Shown piece by piece: positions 32,707-41,822 of a stretch of DNA of 64,000 nucleotides. Numbering within the stretch: the stretch's first letter is position 1; every line of letters begins with the position of its first letter. The position numbers were made by a program, and so were the translations under genes. The notes beneath the pieces were generated by a model. That model made no database searches, had not been told where the DNA came from, and saw only the letters and a list, made by a program, of their open reading frames with translations. Origin of the DNA: Bacillota bacterium (GTDB taxonomy: Bacteria > Bacillota > Clostridia > Acetivibrionales > DSM-1351); contig JAEXOY010000032.1 in the NCBI GenBank assembly GCA_023439045.1, positions 80,251-144,250 of the forward strand, written 5' to 3'.

Positions 32707-33777
32707 ATGTTTCTCAGAACAATAAAGGAAGTTAAAACATTTTTGGAAAGTAATACTTTCGGACATTCTGATGTGTGTATGATACTTGTTGGAGAGGCAT
32801 CCTATGATTGCATCTCTGAGATTATAGAATATTGCAATCAGAAAACTATAAAAGTGTTTGGTGGAGTTTTTGCAGAACTTCTGGTCGGAGGTAAAGCTCG
32901 AAGCGATGGCTTTATTGTAAATATTTTCAATGCAGCATGCTGCTCGAGAGTATTGCCCTTAACTTTCAGAATAAACGCAAGCTTACAGCCGGACAAGCAG
33001 TATACGGCAATAGTACTTGCAGATGGCCTTTCCGAATATCTCAAAGACCTTACGGATATAGTGTTCGACAAATTTGGAAGCAGTGTCAAATATATAGGTG
33101 GAGGAGCATGCTTCTTTAATTTTGAAAGAAACCCTTGTATATTTGATAATTCTGGTATATATAAGGACGCTCTGTATGTTTGTGTTATTGAAAAAGAAAC
33201 GCTTGTAGCTGTTGAGCATGGATGGAAAAAATTACAGGGGCCTTTGAGTGTCACAAGTTCAAATGGAAATGAATTAATAGAGATAAATTACTATAATGCA
33301 TTCGAAGTATACCGTGATATTATAAGGGACGAATCGGATATTACTATTTCAAGAGAGGACTTTTTCACATATGCAAAGGACTATCCGTTTGGAATAATTC
33401 AAGAGGGCAGCAATGAGCTTATTATTAGGGATCCAATCAAGCTTAATGAAATGGACTCCATTATTTGTGTTGCTGACATACCACAAAAATGTGAGCTGTA
33501 TATTATGGGCGGTAATGCGGAGTCCCTACTCAAGTCGTCTCAGAAGCTAGCAGAGTATTGCTCACATAACGCTTCTAAAAATGATAAGATATTTGTATTT
33601 GATTGCATTTCGCGGGCAATGTTCTTAGAGAATAGATTTAACACTGAAATTGCTAATATTCAAGCAGCTTTGCCTATATTTCTAGAGGGGGCGCTTTCAT
33701 TAAGTGAATTCGCTTCGGGTAAGAATGGTGAACTGCTAATACATAATAAATCCACTATTATAGGGGTGCTCAAATAA
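32707..33777 (+). CDS. FIST-domain sensory protein
   Basis: A 356-residue protein with FIST-N (about 20-200; conserved KYIGGGACFF and VFGGVFAELL) and FIST-C (about 210-340; LIIRDPIKLNEMD and LYIMGGNAESLL) domains. FIST domains are thought to bind small ligands such as amino acids and are often linked to signalling proteins. There is no membrane segment or output domain here. The RBS is GGAGGGGGG. It lies downstream of amtB-glnK but behind a terminator. A link to nitrogen sensing is only suggested by position. Confidence 0.8.
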   Translation: MFLRTIKEVKTFLESNTFGHSDVCMILVGEASYDCISEIIEYCNQKTIKVFGGVFAELLVGGKARSDGFIVNIFNAACCSRVLPLTFRINASLQPDKQYTAIVLADGLSEYLKDLTDIVFDKFGSSVKYIGGGACFFNFERNPCIFDNSGIYKDALYVCVIEKETLVAVEHGWKKLQGPLSVTSSNGNELIEINYYNAFEVYRDIIRDESDITISREDFFTYAKDYPFGIIQEGSNELIIRDPIKLNEMDSIICVADIPQKCELYIMGGNAESLLKSSQKLAEYCSHNASKNDKIFVFDCISRAMFLENRFNTEIANIQAALPIFLEGALSLSEFASGKNGELLIHNKSTIIGVLK

Positions 33778-33840
33778 TAGCACTCAAATAATAGGTGAGA
33801 TATCAAAAAAATGAAGAAAGAAATAAATATAGCTTAAATT

Positions 33841-33889
33841 AAAGAGGGTAATTTCAAAATGTTTTATTTTGAGATTTCCCTTTTTAACT
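33841..33889 (+). terminator. Terminator after FIST gene
   Basis: AAAGAGGG-TAAT-TCAAAAT pairs with ATTTTGA-GATT-CCCTTTTT around a short loop, ending in five T. Confidence 0.75.
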
Positions 33890-33930
33890 TTGAGTATATC
33901 CAGATTCACCCGAAGAAAAATAATAGCATA

Positions 33931-34080
33931 CTAATTCAGATTTTCAACAGGGTAAAGCAAAAAGTATCTCATAAGTATAGTTAGTGCGAACTCTTTCAGA
34001 CTTTCAATTAGAGTAAGGCAAAAAGCAAATCATAGGTAAAATTAGTGCTCTCTTTTTTAAATTTACAATTAGAGTAAAGC
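33931..34080. repeat. About 64-bp imperfect tandem copies of the speB 3' end
   Basis: The plus-strand block around TTACAATTAGAGTAAAGCAAA at the speB stop region recurs twice downstream of the gene, as TTTCAATTAGAGTAAGGCAAA (near 34003) and TTTTCAACAGGGTAAAGCAAA (near 33943), about 62-64 bp apart. Each is followed by an ATAGTTAGTGC/AAATTAGTGC-like segment. The copies decay with distance from the gene. Confidence 0.7.
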
Positions 34081-34923
34081 AAAGAGCACCTCTCTTAGTA
34101 CCTTGCATGCTACTGCTGTAGAAACGCCACTAATATCATAGTGCGGTGACAACTCAACGATGTCTGCTCCAATAATATTTAAAGAAGATATTGCTTTGAG
34201 CGCATTTATCAGCTCTTTAAAGCTGACACCACCAGCTTCCGGTGTTCCTGTTCCCGGGAATACAGATGGGTCCAGCACATCAAGGTCTATTGTGAGATAA
34301 ACGGGGCTTTGCCCAATGTCTGATATTGCACCGTTCAGGTCGTCGAAATTATGAAGGCACATATTTGTGTGGCCATCACGTGACCAATAGAACTCTTCTC
34401 TTGTACCGCTTCTTATTCCAAACTGCCAGATAAGTCCGTCACCTAGCATATCCCATGCTCGTCTAATTACGGTAGAATGTGATAAATCTTCACCCAGGTA
34501 ATCTTCTCTCAAATCTGTATGTGCATCAAAATGGATAATATGCAAATCGGGGTATTGTTTAATTGCTTGTTCAATCACTGGCAATGAAACCAGATGTTCT
34601 CCACCAATCATTACGGGCTTTTTACCCGATGAAAAAATATATTGTGCAGTTTCAGAAATCATGTTTAATGCTTTAGCTGGTGCTCCAAACGGTAAATCCA
34701 AATCTCCGTAATCATGTATTCTATAATCAACAACATCTTTGTCGAAGTATGGACTGTATGTTTCCAAACCAATTGAATCTGTTCTCATAGCAGCAGGTGC
34801 AAATCTAGTACCGGGTCTAAAGGTAGTAGTGCCATCATATGGAGCGCCAAATATGACTGCTTGAGCATCTAGAAAGCTACTTTCACAACCTAAAAAGCAG
34901 TTGGGTAATGTGTTTTTTTGCAT
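34069..34923 (-). CDS. speB: Agmatinase (ureohydrolase family)
   Basis: A 284-residue arginase/agmatinase family enzyme. Mn-binding motifs are GGEH, IHFDAHTDLREDY and YLTIDLDVLDPSVFPGTGTPE. It would hydrolyse agmatine to putrescine and urea. I use the ATG at 34923 (GGGAG 8 nt upstream) rather than the one at 34938, whose RBS is too close. No speA or speE neighbour is present, so substrate choice within the family is uncertain. The gene is alone and divergent from the ABC exporter. Confidence 0.85.
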   Translation of the reverse strand: MQKNTLPNCFLGCESSFLDAQAVIFGAPYDGTTTFRPGTRFAPAAMRTDSIGLETYSPYFDKDVVDYRIHDYGDLDLPFGAPAKALNMISETAQYIFSSGKKPVMIGGEHLVSLPVIEQAIKQYPDLHIIHFDAHTDLREDYLGEDLSHSTVIRRAWDMLGDGLIWQFGIRSGTREEFYWSRDGHTNMCLHNFDDLNGAISDIGQSPVYLTIDLDVLDPSVFPGTGTPEAGGVSFKELINALKAISSLNIIGADIVELSPHYDISGVSTAVACKVLREVLFALL

Positions 34924-35037
34924 CAAATTATCTCCCATCCTTAATTAATTCATGAGTAATATTCTACCATTATTATATTAAAAAACAATATGGTGGGACA
35001 TACTAAGTCAATGTTTATTAGGTTTTTTGGAGGTATT

Positions 35038-36765
35038 ATGCTGAAATTGATGAAATACTTGAAACCTTTTATTGGTACTATAATGGTTGCAATTATACTA
35101 ATCTTTATTCAAGCCATTACAGAACTGCTGTTGCCCAACTATATGTCTAGCATAGTTGATTTCGGTATTGTAAAAGGCGATACGGGATATATATACAGAA
35201 TTGGTGGACTAATGATTTTAATTGCCTTTTTGGGAAGTGCTTGCTCAATATTTGCCGGATTTTTATCCGCAAGGGTATCTGCAGGCATTGCAATGAACCT
35301 GAGGAACGATATTTTCTCACAAATAGAAGGCTTTTCGCTGATTGACATTAATAAGTTTGGAACTGCATCGTTAATAACACGTACTACAAATGATGTATAT
35401 CAGATACAGAATGTAGTGTTTATATCTCTCAGAATGATAGTGTCAGCACCTACCATTATGGTTGGCGGTATAATTCTGGCAACGCAAAAAAACAGCAATA
35501 TGTCATGGATATTTGTAGCAGCAGTGCCCATTCTTATTATAGTTGTTGGTATTATATCAGCAAAAGGGTTTCCCTTGTTTAAGAGCGTTCAGGCAAAGTT
35601 AGACAAGCTTAATCTAATTATAAGAGAAAATATATCTGGAATAAGAGTAATACGAGCATTTGATAGAAAAGAGCTACAGAATAAAAAGTATGATAATGCA
35701 AATTTCGATCTGACTAATACCTCGTTAAGGGTTAATAGAATTCTTGCTTTACTGATGCCAGCATTGATGCTGATATTGAATCTGACCTCCGTAACAATTC
35801 TTTGGGTAGGCTCAAGGCGTATTGAAAAGGGGTTACTAATGGTAGGAGATATGATGGCTTTTATTCAATACTCTACCTTAATCCTGATTTCTTTTGTTAT
35901 GCTTTCCATGATGTTTATTATTCTTCCGAGAGGATCTGCATCTGCTGCTAGAATAAACGAGGTATTTGAAACAAAGCTAGCTATTGAAGATACAAGCTAT
36001 TTAAAAAATGCGGACGAGAGAAAAGGCTATCTTGAGTTTAGAAATGTAACGTACTCCTATCCTAATTCTCATGAACCGGCGATAGACAGCATTAGTTTTA
36101 TTGCTGAACCAGGTCAGGTTACTGGGATTATTGGCAGCACAGGTTCTGGTAAGAGTACGTTGGTCAACATGATATTGCGATTTTATGAACCGACAAAAGG
36201 CCAGGTTTTTGTTGATGGAGTGGATATTCGAGAAATATCCCAGCAGCAGCTCCGTGAGAAGGTGGGCTATGTCCCGCAAAAAGCGGTTTTATTTTCAGGA
36301 ACGATAGCTGAAAATATAAGGTATGGTAAAGAAACAGCAAGTGATGAAGAGATTGAGAAGGCGGCGGCAATTGCTCAGGCTAAGGACTTTATTGAGGAAA
36401 AGACGCATAGATATGAAGCCCATGTTGCACAGGGAGGCACTAACTTCTCAGGTGGACAGAAGCAAAGACTTTGTATTGCTAGAGCTTTAGTAAGACAACC
36501 TGAGATATATGTTTTTGATGATAGCTTTTCTGCGCTTGACGCAAAAACAGATGCAAAAGTGAGAGCTGCATTAAAGCAAGAAACCAAAAATTCAACTGTT
36601 ATTATTGTTTCTCAAAAAGTGAGCAGCATAATGAATGCAGACAGAATTATTGTACTGGATAATGGCAGGGTTGCAGGAATGGGGAGGCACAAAGACTTAA
36701 TTTTGAATTGCGAGGTTTATCAAGATATTGTTGCATCTCAATTCAAGAGGGAGGAAGCTCAATGA
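35038..36765 (+). CDS. ABC exporter half-transporter A (degenerate Walker B)
   Basis: A 575-residue MDR-type half exporter: six membrane segments (to about residue 310) and an NBD with Walker A GSTGSGKST, signature FSGGQ and Walker B IYVFDDSFSALD. The residue after the Walker B Asp is Asp, not the catalytic Glu. Start ATG 35038 follows GGAGG by 4 nt; an earlier ATG at 34990 lacks an RBS. It overlaps the second half-transporter gene by ATGA. It pairs with the next protein as a heterodimer with one weakened ATP site. The substrate is unknown. Confidence 0.88.
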   Translation: MLKLMKYLKPFIGTIMVAIILIFIQAITELLLPNYMSSIVDFGIVKGDTGYIYRIGGLMILIAFLGSACSIFAGFLSARVSAGIAMNLRNDIFSQIEGFSLIDINKFGTASLITRTTNDVYQIQNVVFISLRMIVSAPTIMVGGIILATQKNSNMSWIFVAAVPILIIVVGIISAKGFPLFKSVQAKLDKLNLIIRENISGIRVIRAFDRKELQNKKYDNANFDLTNTSLRVNRILALLMPALMLILNLTSVTILWVGSRRIEKGLLMVGDMMAFIQYSTLILISFVMLSMMFIILPRGSASAARINEVFETKLAIEDTSYLKNADERKGYLEFRNVTYSYPNSHEPAIDSISFIAEPGQVTGIIGSTGSGKSTLVNMILRFYEPTKGQVFVDGVDIREISQQQLREKVGYVPQKAVLFSGTIAENIRYGKETASDEEIEKAAAIAQAKDFIEEKTHRYEAHVAQGGTNFSGGQKQRLCIARALVRQPEIYVFDDSFSALDAKTDAKVRAALKQETKNSTVIIVSQKVSSIMNADRIIVLDNGRVAGMGRHKDLILNCEVYQDIVASQFKREEAQ

Positions 36766-38564
36766 GAACAATAGCTCCTTCTACACAGAAGGCCAAAAAT
36801 TTTAAGAAAACATTAAAGAGATTTATTTCATACTTCGGAATGTATAAAGGCAAGGTGTTTATAGTATTTATATTTGCTATTATAAGCACCATGTTTACAG
36901 TGCTTAGCCCCAAGGTGCTTGGAGCTGCTACTAACGTTATAGTAGAAGGTATTATGGGTAGGGCAACAGGTTTCCCGGGTGCGGCTATAGATTTTAGAAG
37001 GATTTCTCAGCTATTGATACTATTACTCTTCCTATATGTTCTATCATCTACCTTTTCGTATATACAGCAATATATAATGGTAGGAGTTACACAAGGTTTT
37101 GTTTTTAGGATGAGAACACAGGTAAATGATAAGCTTAATAAGCTTACACTTCGCTATTTTGATAACAACGCCATCGGAGATATTTTGAGCAGGGTGACAA
37201 ATGATATTGATAATATTAGTTCAACACTGCAACAAAGTGTTACTCAGCTAATAACGTCAATAGTAACTATTACAAGCATTTTTATTATAATGCTCACTAT
37301 CAACCCCATATTAACCCTTATTACACTTGCGATACTCCCTGTAAGCTTGCTGGTATCAGTTCCTACTGCAAAGTCTTCTCAAAAGTACTTTTCGGGGCAG
37401 CAAAAATCATTGGGCTCTTTAAATGGCTTTGTAGAAGAAATGTATAACGGACATGCTGTGGTAAAGGCTTTTGGGAGGGAAGATGAAAACCAGACTACTT
37501 TCAAAATTCTGAATAAAAAACTATACTTTAATGCCTGGAAGGCACAATTTATCTCCAGCATAATTATGCCGCTAATATCGTTCGTGGGTAACCTAGGCTA
37601 TGTAGGAATATGCGTTACCGGAAGTATTATGGTTACTAATGGAAACCTCCGGATAGGGGACATTCAAGCATTTATACAGTATTCGAGACTATTCACTCAG
37701 CCTATTTCTCAAGTTGCGAATATTGTTAGTGTTATTCAAGCTACTATAGCTGCAGCAGAAAGGGTCTTTGAGTTGCTTGATGAAGAGGAGGAAACGGCAG
37801 AGGACAATAATCCAGTGAAGCTTCATGATGTTGAAGGAGAAATTGCTTTTAAAAATGTTGCATTTGCATATAGAGAAGGACAAAATATCATCAATAATCT
37901 AAATTTAGAGGTAAGTCCTCATCAGGTAGTTGCTATAGTAGGACCTACGGGTGCTGGAAAAACAACACTTATAAACCTTTTACTAAGATTTTACGACATA
38001 AATAAGGGTGGCATATATATTGATAAGGTCAATATTATGAATGTTAGGAGAGATGAGCATAGAAGCTTGTTTGGTATAGTTCTTCAGGATATTTGGTTGT
38101 TTAACGGAACTATTAGGGAGAATATTGCTTTTGGTAAAGAAGGGGCTACAGACGAGGAAATAGAACAAGCAGCAAAGGCTGCACATGCTCACTTTTTTAT
38201 ACATGCACTTCCCGATGGCTACAATACTGTAATTAATCAGGACGCCTCTAATATATCTCAAGGGCAAAAGCAGCTTATTACCATTGCGAGGGCAATTCTA
38301 AAGGATCCTGCATTTTTGATATTGGATGAAGCTACAAGTTCTGTGGATACCCGTACAGAGCTGCTTATACAAAGGGGTATGAAGGCATTAATGAAAGGAA
38401 GAACCAGCTTTGTAATAGCTCATAGATTGTCCACTATCAAAGACGCCGACATAATACTTGTAATGAACAAAGGTGATGTTGTTGAAAAGGGGTCACATGA
38501 AGAACTTCTTGAAAGAGGAGGATTTTATGCTGATTTATATAATAGCCAGTTTGCAAACGGTTGA
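36762..38564 (+). CDS. ABC exporter half-transporter B
   Basis: A 600-residue MDR-type half exporter with Walker A GPTGAGKTT and Walker B FLILDEATSSVD (canonical Glu), but an altered signature, ISQGQ. The canonical ATP site would combine its Walker motifs with the FSGGQ of protein A, and the degenerate site the reverse. This is the asymmetry known for heterodimeric exporters such as TM287/288 and BmrCD. Start ATG 36762 overlaps the stop of the upstream gene, with GGGAGGAA before it. Confidence 0.88.
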   Translation: MRTIAPSTQKAKNFKKTLKRFISYFGMYKGKVFIVFIFAIISTMFTVLSPKVLGAATNVIVEGIMGRATGFPGAAIDFRRISQLLILLLFLYVLSSTFSYIQQYIMVGVTQGFVFRMRTQVNDKLNKLTLRYFDNNAIGDILSRVTNDIDNISSTLQQSVTQLITSIVTITSIFIIMLTINPILTLITLAILPVSLLVSVPTAKSSQKYFSGQQKSLGSLNGFVEEMYNGHAVVKAFGREDENQTTFKILNKKLYFNAWKAQFISSIIMPLISFVGNLGYVGICVTGSIMVTNGNLRIGDIQAFIQYSRLFTQPISQVANIVSVIQATIAAAERVFELLDEEEETAEDNNPVKLHDVEGEIAFKNVAFAYREGQNIINNLNLEVSPHQVVAIVGPTGAGKTTLINLLLRFYDINKGGIYIDKVNIMNVRRDEHRSLFGIVLQDIWLFNGTIRENIAFGKEGATDEEIEQAAKAAHAHFFIHALPDGYNTVINQDASNISQGQKQLITIARAILKDPAFLILDEATSSVDTRTELLIQRGMKALMKGRTSFVIAHRLSTIKDADIILVMNKGDVVEKGSHEELLERGGFYADLYNSQFANG

Positions 38565-38639
38565 ATTTCTAGTATACTAGGTGATGTTCGATATAGTTTG
38601 TTCGGATATTAATACATTTTTATTGGAGACTAGGAATTA

Positions 38640-39275
38640 ATGATTAGGCACATTTTTTTTGATTTAGACGGAACACTTGTTGATTCTTTGGCTACTTTTG
38701 TTAAAATAGGAAATGAACTTGCAGTTAGGTATGGGTATACTCCACTAGAAGATACTAAAGTTAGGGAACTGCTAAAGCTACCAATGAAAGATAGAATTAA
38801 GCAGCTAGGGGTACCATTATATAGGTTACCTAAAATTAGTTTGGAGATACTTTCAAAGTTTCACTCACACGCTTCCTGCCTGCTGCCTTTTGAAGGTATT
38901 AGGGAGCTTTTGCTTGGGCTAAAGAAAGAGGGCTATGTACTGACAATTATTTCTTCAAACTCTGTTCCCAATATAAAAGCTTTTTTAAAGGCTAATGATT
39001 TAGAGGTTTTTGAGGACATTTATTCCTCCAATAATTTATTCGGCAAGCATAAAACTATAAAATGGATTCTTAGCAAAAAGAATATAAATAAACAAGAAGT
39101 AATCTATGTTGGAGATGAACAGCGTGATATAGAAGCATGCAAACGCGTTGGAATAAAGGTTATAGCTGTTACATGGGGGTTTGATTCACTTGAATTGCTA
39201 AAGGAAGAGGGCCCCGATTATATAGCGAATAAGCCTGCTGATATAGAAAAGCTTCTTGTTGACTTAAGTTATTAG
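38640..39275 (+). CDS. HAD-superfamily phosphatase (phosphoglycolate-phosphatase-like)
   Basis: A 211-residue HAD hydrolase. Motif I is FFDLDGTLVDS (residues 6-16), motif II IISSNS, and motif III/IV YVGDEQRDIEACKRVG. A helical cap lies between residues about 20 and 85. It is closest in style to Gph/HisPPase-like subfamily IA. The exact substrate cannot be told. It follows the ABC exporter genes by 75 nt. Confidence 0.82.
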   Translation: MIRHIFFDLDGTLVDSLATFVKIGNELAVRYGYTPLEDTKVRELLKLPMKDRIKQLGVPLYRLPKISLEILSKFHSHASCLLPFEGIRELLLGLKKEGYVLTIISSNSVPNIKAFLKANDLEVFEDIYSSNNLFGKHKTIKWILSKKNINKQEVIYVGDEQRDIEACKRVGIKVIAVTWGFDSLELLKEEGPDYIANKPADIEKLLVDLSY

Positions 39276-39284
39276 GAGTTACTG

Positions 39285-39374
39285 CTCTTGAAATAAATTA
39301 TATTGGAATTTTAGCTCTTTAAATAAAACACACTGGAATTTTAGCTCTTGAAATAAATTAAATAGAAATTTTAG
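39285..39374 (+). repeat. Three 30-bp tandem repeats
   Basis: Exactly 30-bp units at 39285, 39315 and 39345, each of the form CTCTTGAAATAAA...GAATTTTAG with middle variation. They follow the HAD gene stop by 10 nt. Confidence 0.85.
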
Positions 39375-39448
39375 GGATTAGCTTTGCAATTTATATTATT
39401 CTTATAGTATTTTAATCCCTACATATTAGGATATTTGGAGGAAACAAA

Positions 39449-40309
39449 ATGCTTTTGGCAGATGAATGGAAGGATTATGAACTTATTGAAACAGGGGACG
39501 GAGACAAACTTGAGAGATGGGGAAATATTATACTCAGAAGACCCGATCCTCAAATAATTTGGCCCGTTACAGATCAGAGAATTTGGCAGAAGGCTGACGC
39601 ACATTATCACAGAAGCCAAAGCGGTGGAGGCCAGTGGGAATTCAAGAAAAAGCTTCCCAAAAGATGGACTATTCAGTTCAGGGAATTAACTTTCAATATA
39701 GAACCTACAGGCTTTAAGCATACTGGGCTGTTTCCAGAACAGGCTGTAAACTGGAGCTGGATGATGGACAAAATATCAGCAGCCAAAAGACCTATTAGAG
39801 TTCTAAACCTTTTTGCTTATACCGGTGGCGCAACAGTTGCATGCGCAGCTGCGGGTGCTGAGGTTTGCCATGTTGATGCTGCTAAGGGCATGGTCAACTG
39901 GGCAAAGGAGAATGTAGCTTCTTCTGGTTTGGCTGATAGACCCGTTAGATTTATAACTGACGATTGTATGAAATTTGTTCAGAGAGAGATTAGACGTGGT
40001 AAGAAATATGATGCTATTATAATGGACCCTCCTTCATATGGTAGAGGCCCAAACGGAGAGGTATGGAAGATTGAAGACTCTCTCTATGGCTTTATTGAAC
40101 AGTGTATGGGAGTGTTGTCAGATAATCCTCTGTTCTTTCTTATAAATTCATACACAACAGGTTTTTCTCCTACCGTACTCAATAACATACTGTTACAGAC
40201 CATTAATAAGTTGCACAAAGGAAAATGTAGCTGTGGAGAGGTTGGAATACCTGTATCAATGTCTGGAATGGTTTTACCATGCGGTATCTATGGACGTTGG
40301 GAAAAGTAG
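39449..40309 (+). CDS. SAM-dependent RNA methyltransferase (RlmI-like)
   Basis: A 286-residue class I methyltransferase with SAM motif I VLNLFAYTGGATVACAAAGA, an acidic loop CHVDAAKG and the catalytic-type motif IIMDPPSYGRG. The RlmI/RlmK-like family methylates rRNA cytosine or other bases; the position cannot be predicted. It lacks an N-terminal PUA domain, which RlmI has. The RBS is GGAGGAAA. It lies 12 nt before the pseudouridine synthase gene, so the two RNA modification enzymes are probably co-made. Confidence 0.82.
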   Translation: MLLADEWKDYELIETGDGDKLERWGNIILRRPDPQIIWPVTDQRIWQKADAHYHRSQSGGGQWEFKKKLPKRWTIQFRELTFNIEPTGFKHTGLFPEQAVNWSWMMDKISAAKRPIRVLNLFAYTGGATVACAAAGAEVCHVDAAKGMVNWAKENVASSGLADRPVRFITDDCMKFVQREIRRGKKYDAIIMDPPSYGRGPNGEVWKIEDSLYGFIEQCMGVLSDNPLFFLINSYTTGFSPTVLNNILLQTINKLHKGKCSCGEVGIPVSMSGMVLPCGIYGRWEK

Positions 40310-40321
40310 TGGGTGTATAGT

Positions 40322-41005
40322 ATGGAGCAAATAAAAGTGCCTGTTATTTTTGAAGATAATCATATTATTGTAGTTGAAAAGCCTGTGAATATTCCTGTTC
40401 AGGCTGATAACACCAAGGATATTGATATGCTTACCTTGATTAAGCAGGATATTAAAGAACGTTATAATAAGCCCGGCGAGGTATATTTGGGATTGGTGCA
40501 TAGGTTGGACAGGCCTGTTGGAGGGGTGATGGTTTTTGCCAGAACATCAAAGGCAGCATCAAGGCTCTCTGACCAGATTAGAACAAGATCATTTAAGAAG
40601 ACTTATCTTGCGGTAGTGCATGGGAAGCCCACCAAGTCGGAAGGCTCACTGGTAGATTGGCTGCTAAAAGACAGCAGGACAAATATGGTTTCCGTTGTAC
40701 CAAAATCAACACCCGATGCAAAGGAAGCAATTTTGGACTACAAGGTGCTTGATTCAAAAGAGGGGTTCAGTTTACTTGAGATTCAGCTTCATACGGGAAG
40801 GCCCCACCAGATACGAGTACAGTTGGCAAATATGGGGCATGTGCTTTATGGAGACCAGAGATACGGAGTAAAAGTAAACAAGCCTGGTCAACAGATTGCT
40901 CTTTGGGCTCATAAGGTAGCTTTTTTGCATCCAACTCAAAAGGACGAGAGAATTTATTTATGTAATACACCAGATTGGGAGCCATGGGGATTATTTCAGA
41001 AATAG
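40322..41005 (+). CDS. RluA-family pseudouridine synthase
   Basis: About 227 residues. The catalytic Asp lies in GLVHRLDRPVGGVM, with further family motifs KTYLAVVHG and LHTGRPHQIRVQLANMGHVLYGDQRYG. There is no S4 domain, so it resembles RluC/D relatives of the short type. The ATG at 40322 is used; a GTG three codons earlier is equally possible, since the RBS (GTGGGTG) is weak. The target site in rRNA or tRNA is unknown. Confidence 0.88.
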   Translation: MEQIKVPVIFEDNHIIVVEKPVNIPVQADNTKDIDMLTLIKQDIKERYNKPGEVYLGLVHRLDRPVGGVMVFARTSKAASRLSDQIRTRSFKKTYLAVVHGKPTKSEGSLVDWLLKDSRTNMVSVVPKSTPDAKEAILDYKVLDSKEGFSLLEIQLHTGRPHQIRVQLANMGHVLYGDQRYGVKVNKPGQQIALWAHKVAFLHPTQKDERIYLCNTPDWEPWGLFQK

Positions 41006-41038
41006 TTTAATCTCTTTAAGTAAATGAGGCAATTATCA

Positions 41039-41130
41039 CAAGGTAAATAGATTTGACACATATTTTCACAAGTGAAATAGATTTGGAAGTATGTTAATAA
41101 CAAGGCAATTTATTTGGAAGTATATTCTTA
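41039..41130 (+). repeat. Three 30-32-bp degenerate tandem repeats
   Basis: Units start with CAAGG/CAAGTG at 41039, 41069 and 41101 and contain AAATAGATTTG or AATTTATTTGG. They follow the pseudouridine synthase gene. Confidence 0.75.
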
Positions 41131-41160
41131 AGAGAAAGATGAATTATATATTGTATTAAT

Positions 41161-41202
41161 AAAAGCAAAATCCTAAGAATTTCAAAGGATTTTGCTTTTT
41201 TC
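41161..41202 (+). terminator. Terminator after pseudouridine synthase operon
   Basis: AAAAGCAAAATCCT (41161-41174) pairs with AGGATTTTGCTTTT (41186-41199), followed by T. Confidence 0.85.
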
Positions 41203-41287
41203 TACTATTACTATACCACAAAATTGAACTTTTTTCAAGTATTGTAATGTGGTTAGAGGCGCGTATAATGAAGCTTGGAGGTGTTTT

Positions 41288-41722
41288 ATGGCAGAAGATT
41301 TTTCACTTTCATTAATTAATAATCAGAAAAAAAGAGCTATGGACCAGATACTTGCCTGTAATTCTTTTACAGAAAAATTCGGATTAATGCTTTCCCAACA
41401 ACAGGCAATTTGCTTGGTAGAAAGAAGGTTTGCAGCTTTGCAGGACAATGGGAGAATTGAATTGGGAGATGGAATACTTAAGCTGCTAATACAAAACTTT
41501 TGTGACTCTCCTTATATTTTTCAGGATAACTATGAGGAGACTCTCGTTGAGTTGCAAGATTCATTTTACTACTTTAAAAATGAGTGTGATGATCGCTTTT
41601 CTGATGAAGAGCTAATATCATTTATGAAAAAGTACTTTGACGGTGTATGCCAGGGGTCATTGGAGTATCTGAGTGAAACATCTTTGGAGGAGCTATGTAG
41701 GTATGCTCGCTATATTTATTGA
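41288..41722 (+). CDS. Conserved protein of unknown function (DUF6323-like)
   Basis: A 144-residue soluble, acidic protein, mostly helical by composition, with LMLSQQQAICLVERRFAALQDNGRIELGD as its most distinctive stretch. I believe it belongs to the small clostridial family DUF6323, but I cannot confirm this. I use the ATG at 41288 with GGAGGT 7 nt upstream. The next gene probably forms a pair with it. No catalytic motif, signal peptide or membrane segment is seen. Confidence 0.65.
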   Translation: MAEDFSLSLINNQKKRAMDQILACNSFTEKFGLMLSQQQAICLVERRFAALQDNGRIELGDGILKLLIQNFCDSPYIFQDNYEETLVELQDSFYYFKNECDDRFSDEELISFMKKYFDGVCQGSLEYLSETSLEELCRYARYIY

Positions 41723-41822
41723 TATAAAGAATATAAGATATGAATTGATAAAAACAGTTTAAGAATTTAAAATAAATCCTTTAAATGAATGGTAAAAGTT
41801 GGCATCTACAAGGGGGGATTAC

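Noticed and set aside
36001..36279. Minus-strand frame within the ABC exporter NBD
   Set aside because: Antisense shadow of a conserved Walker A region; no RBS or family match.
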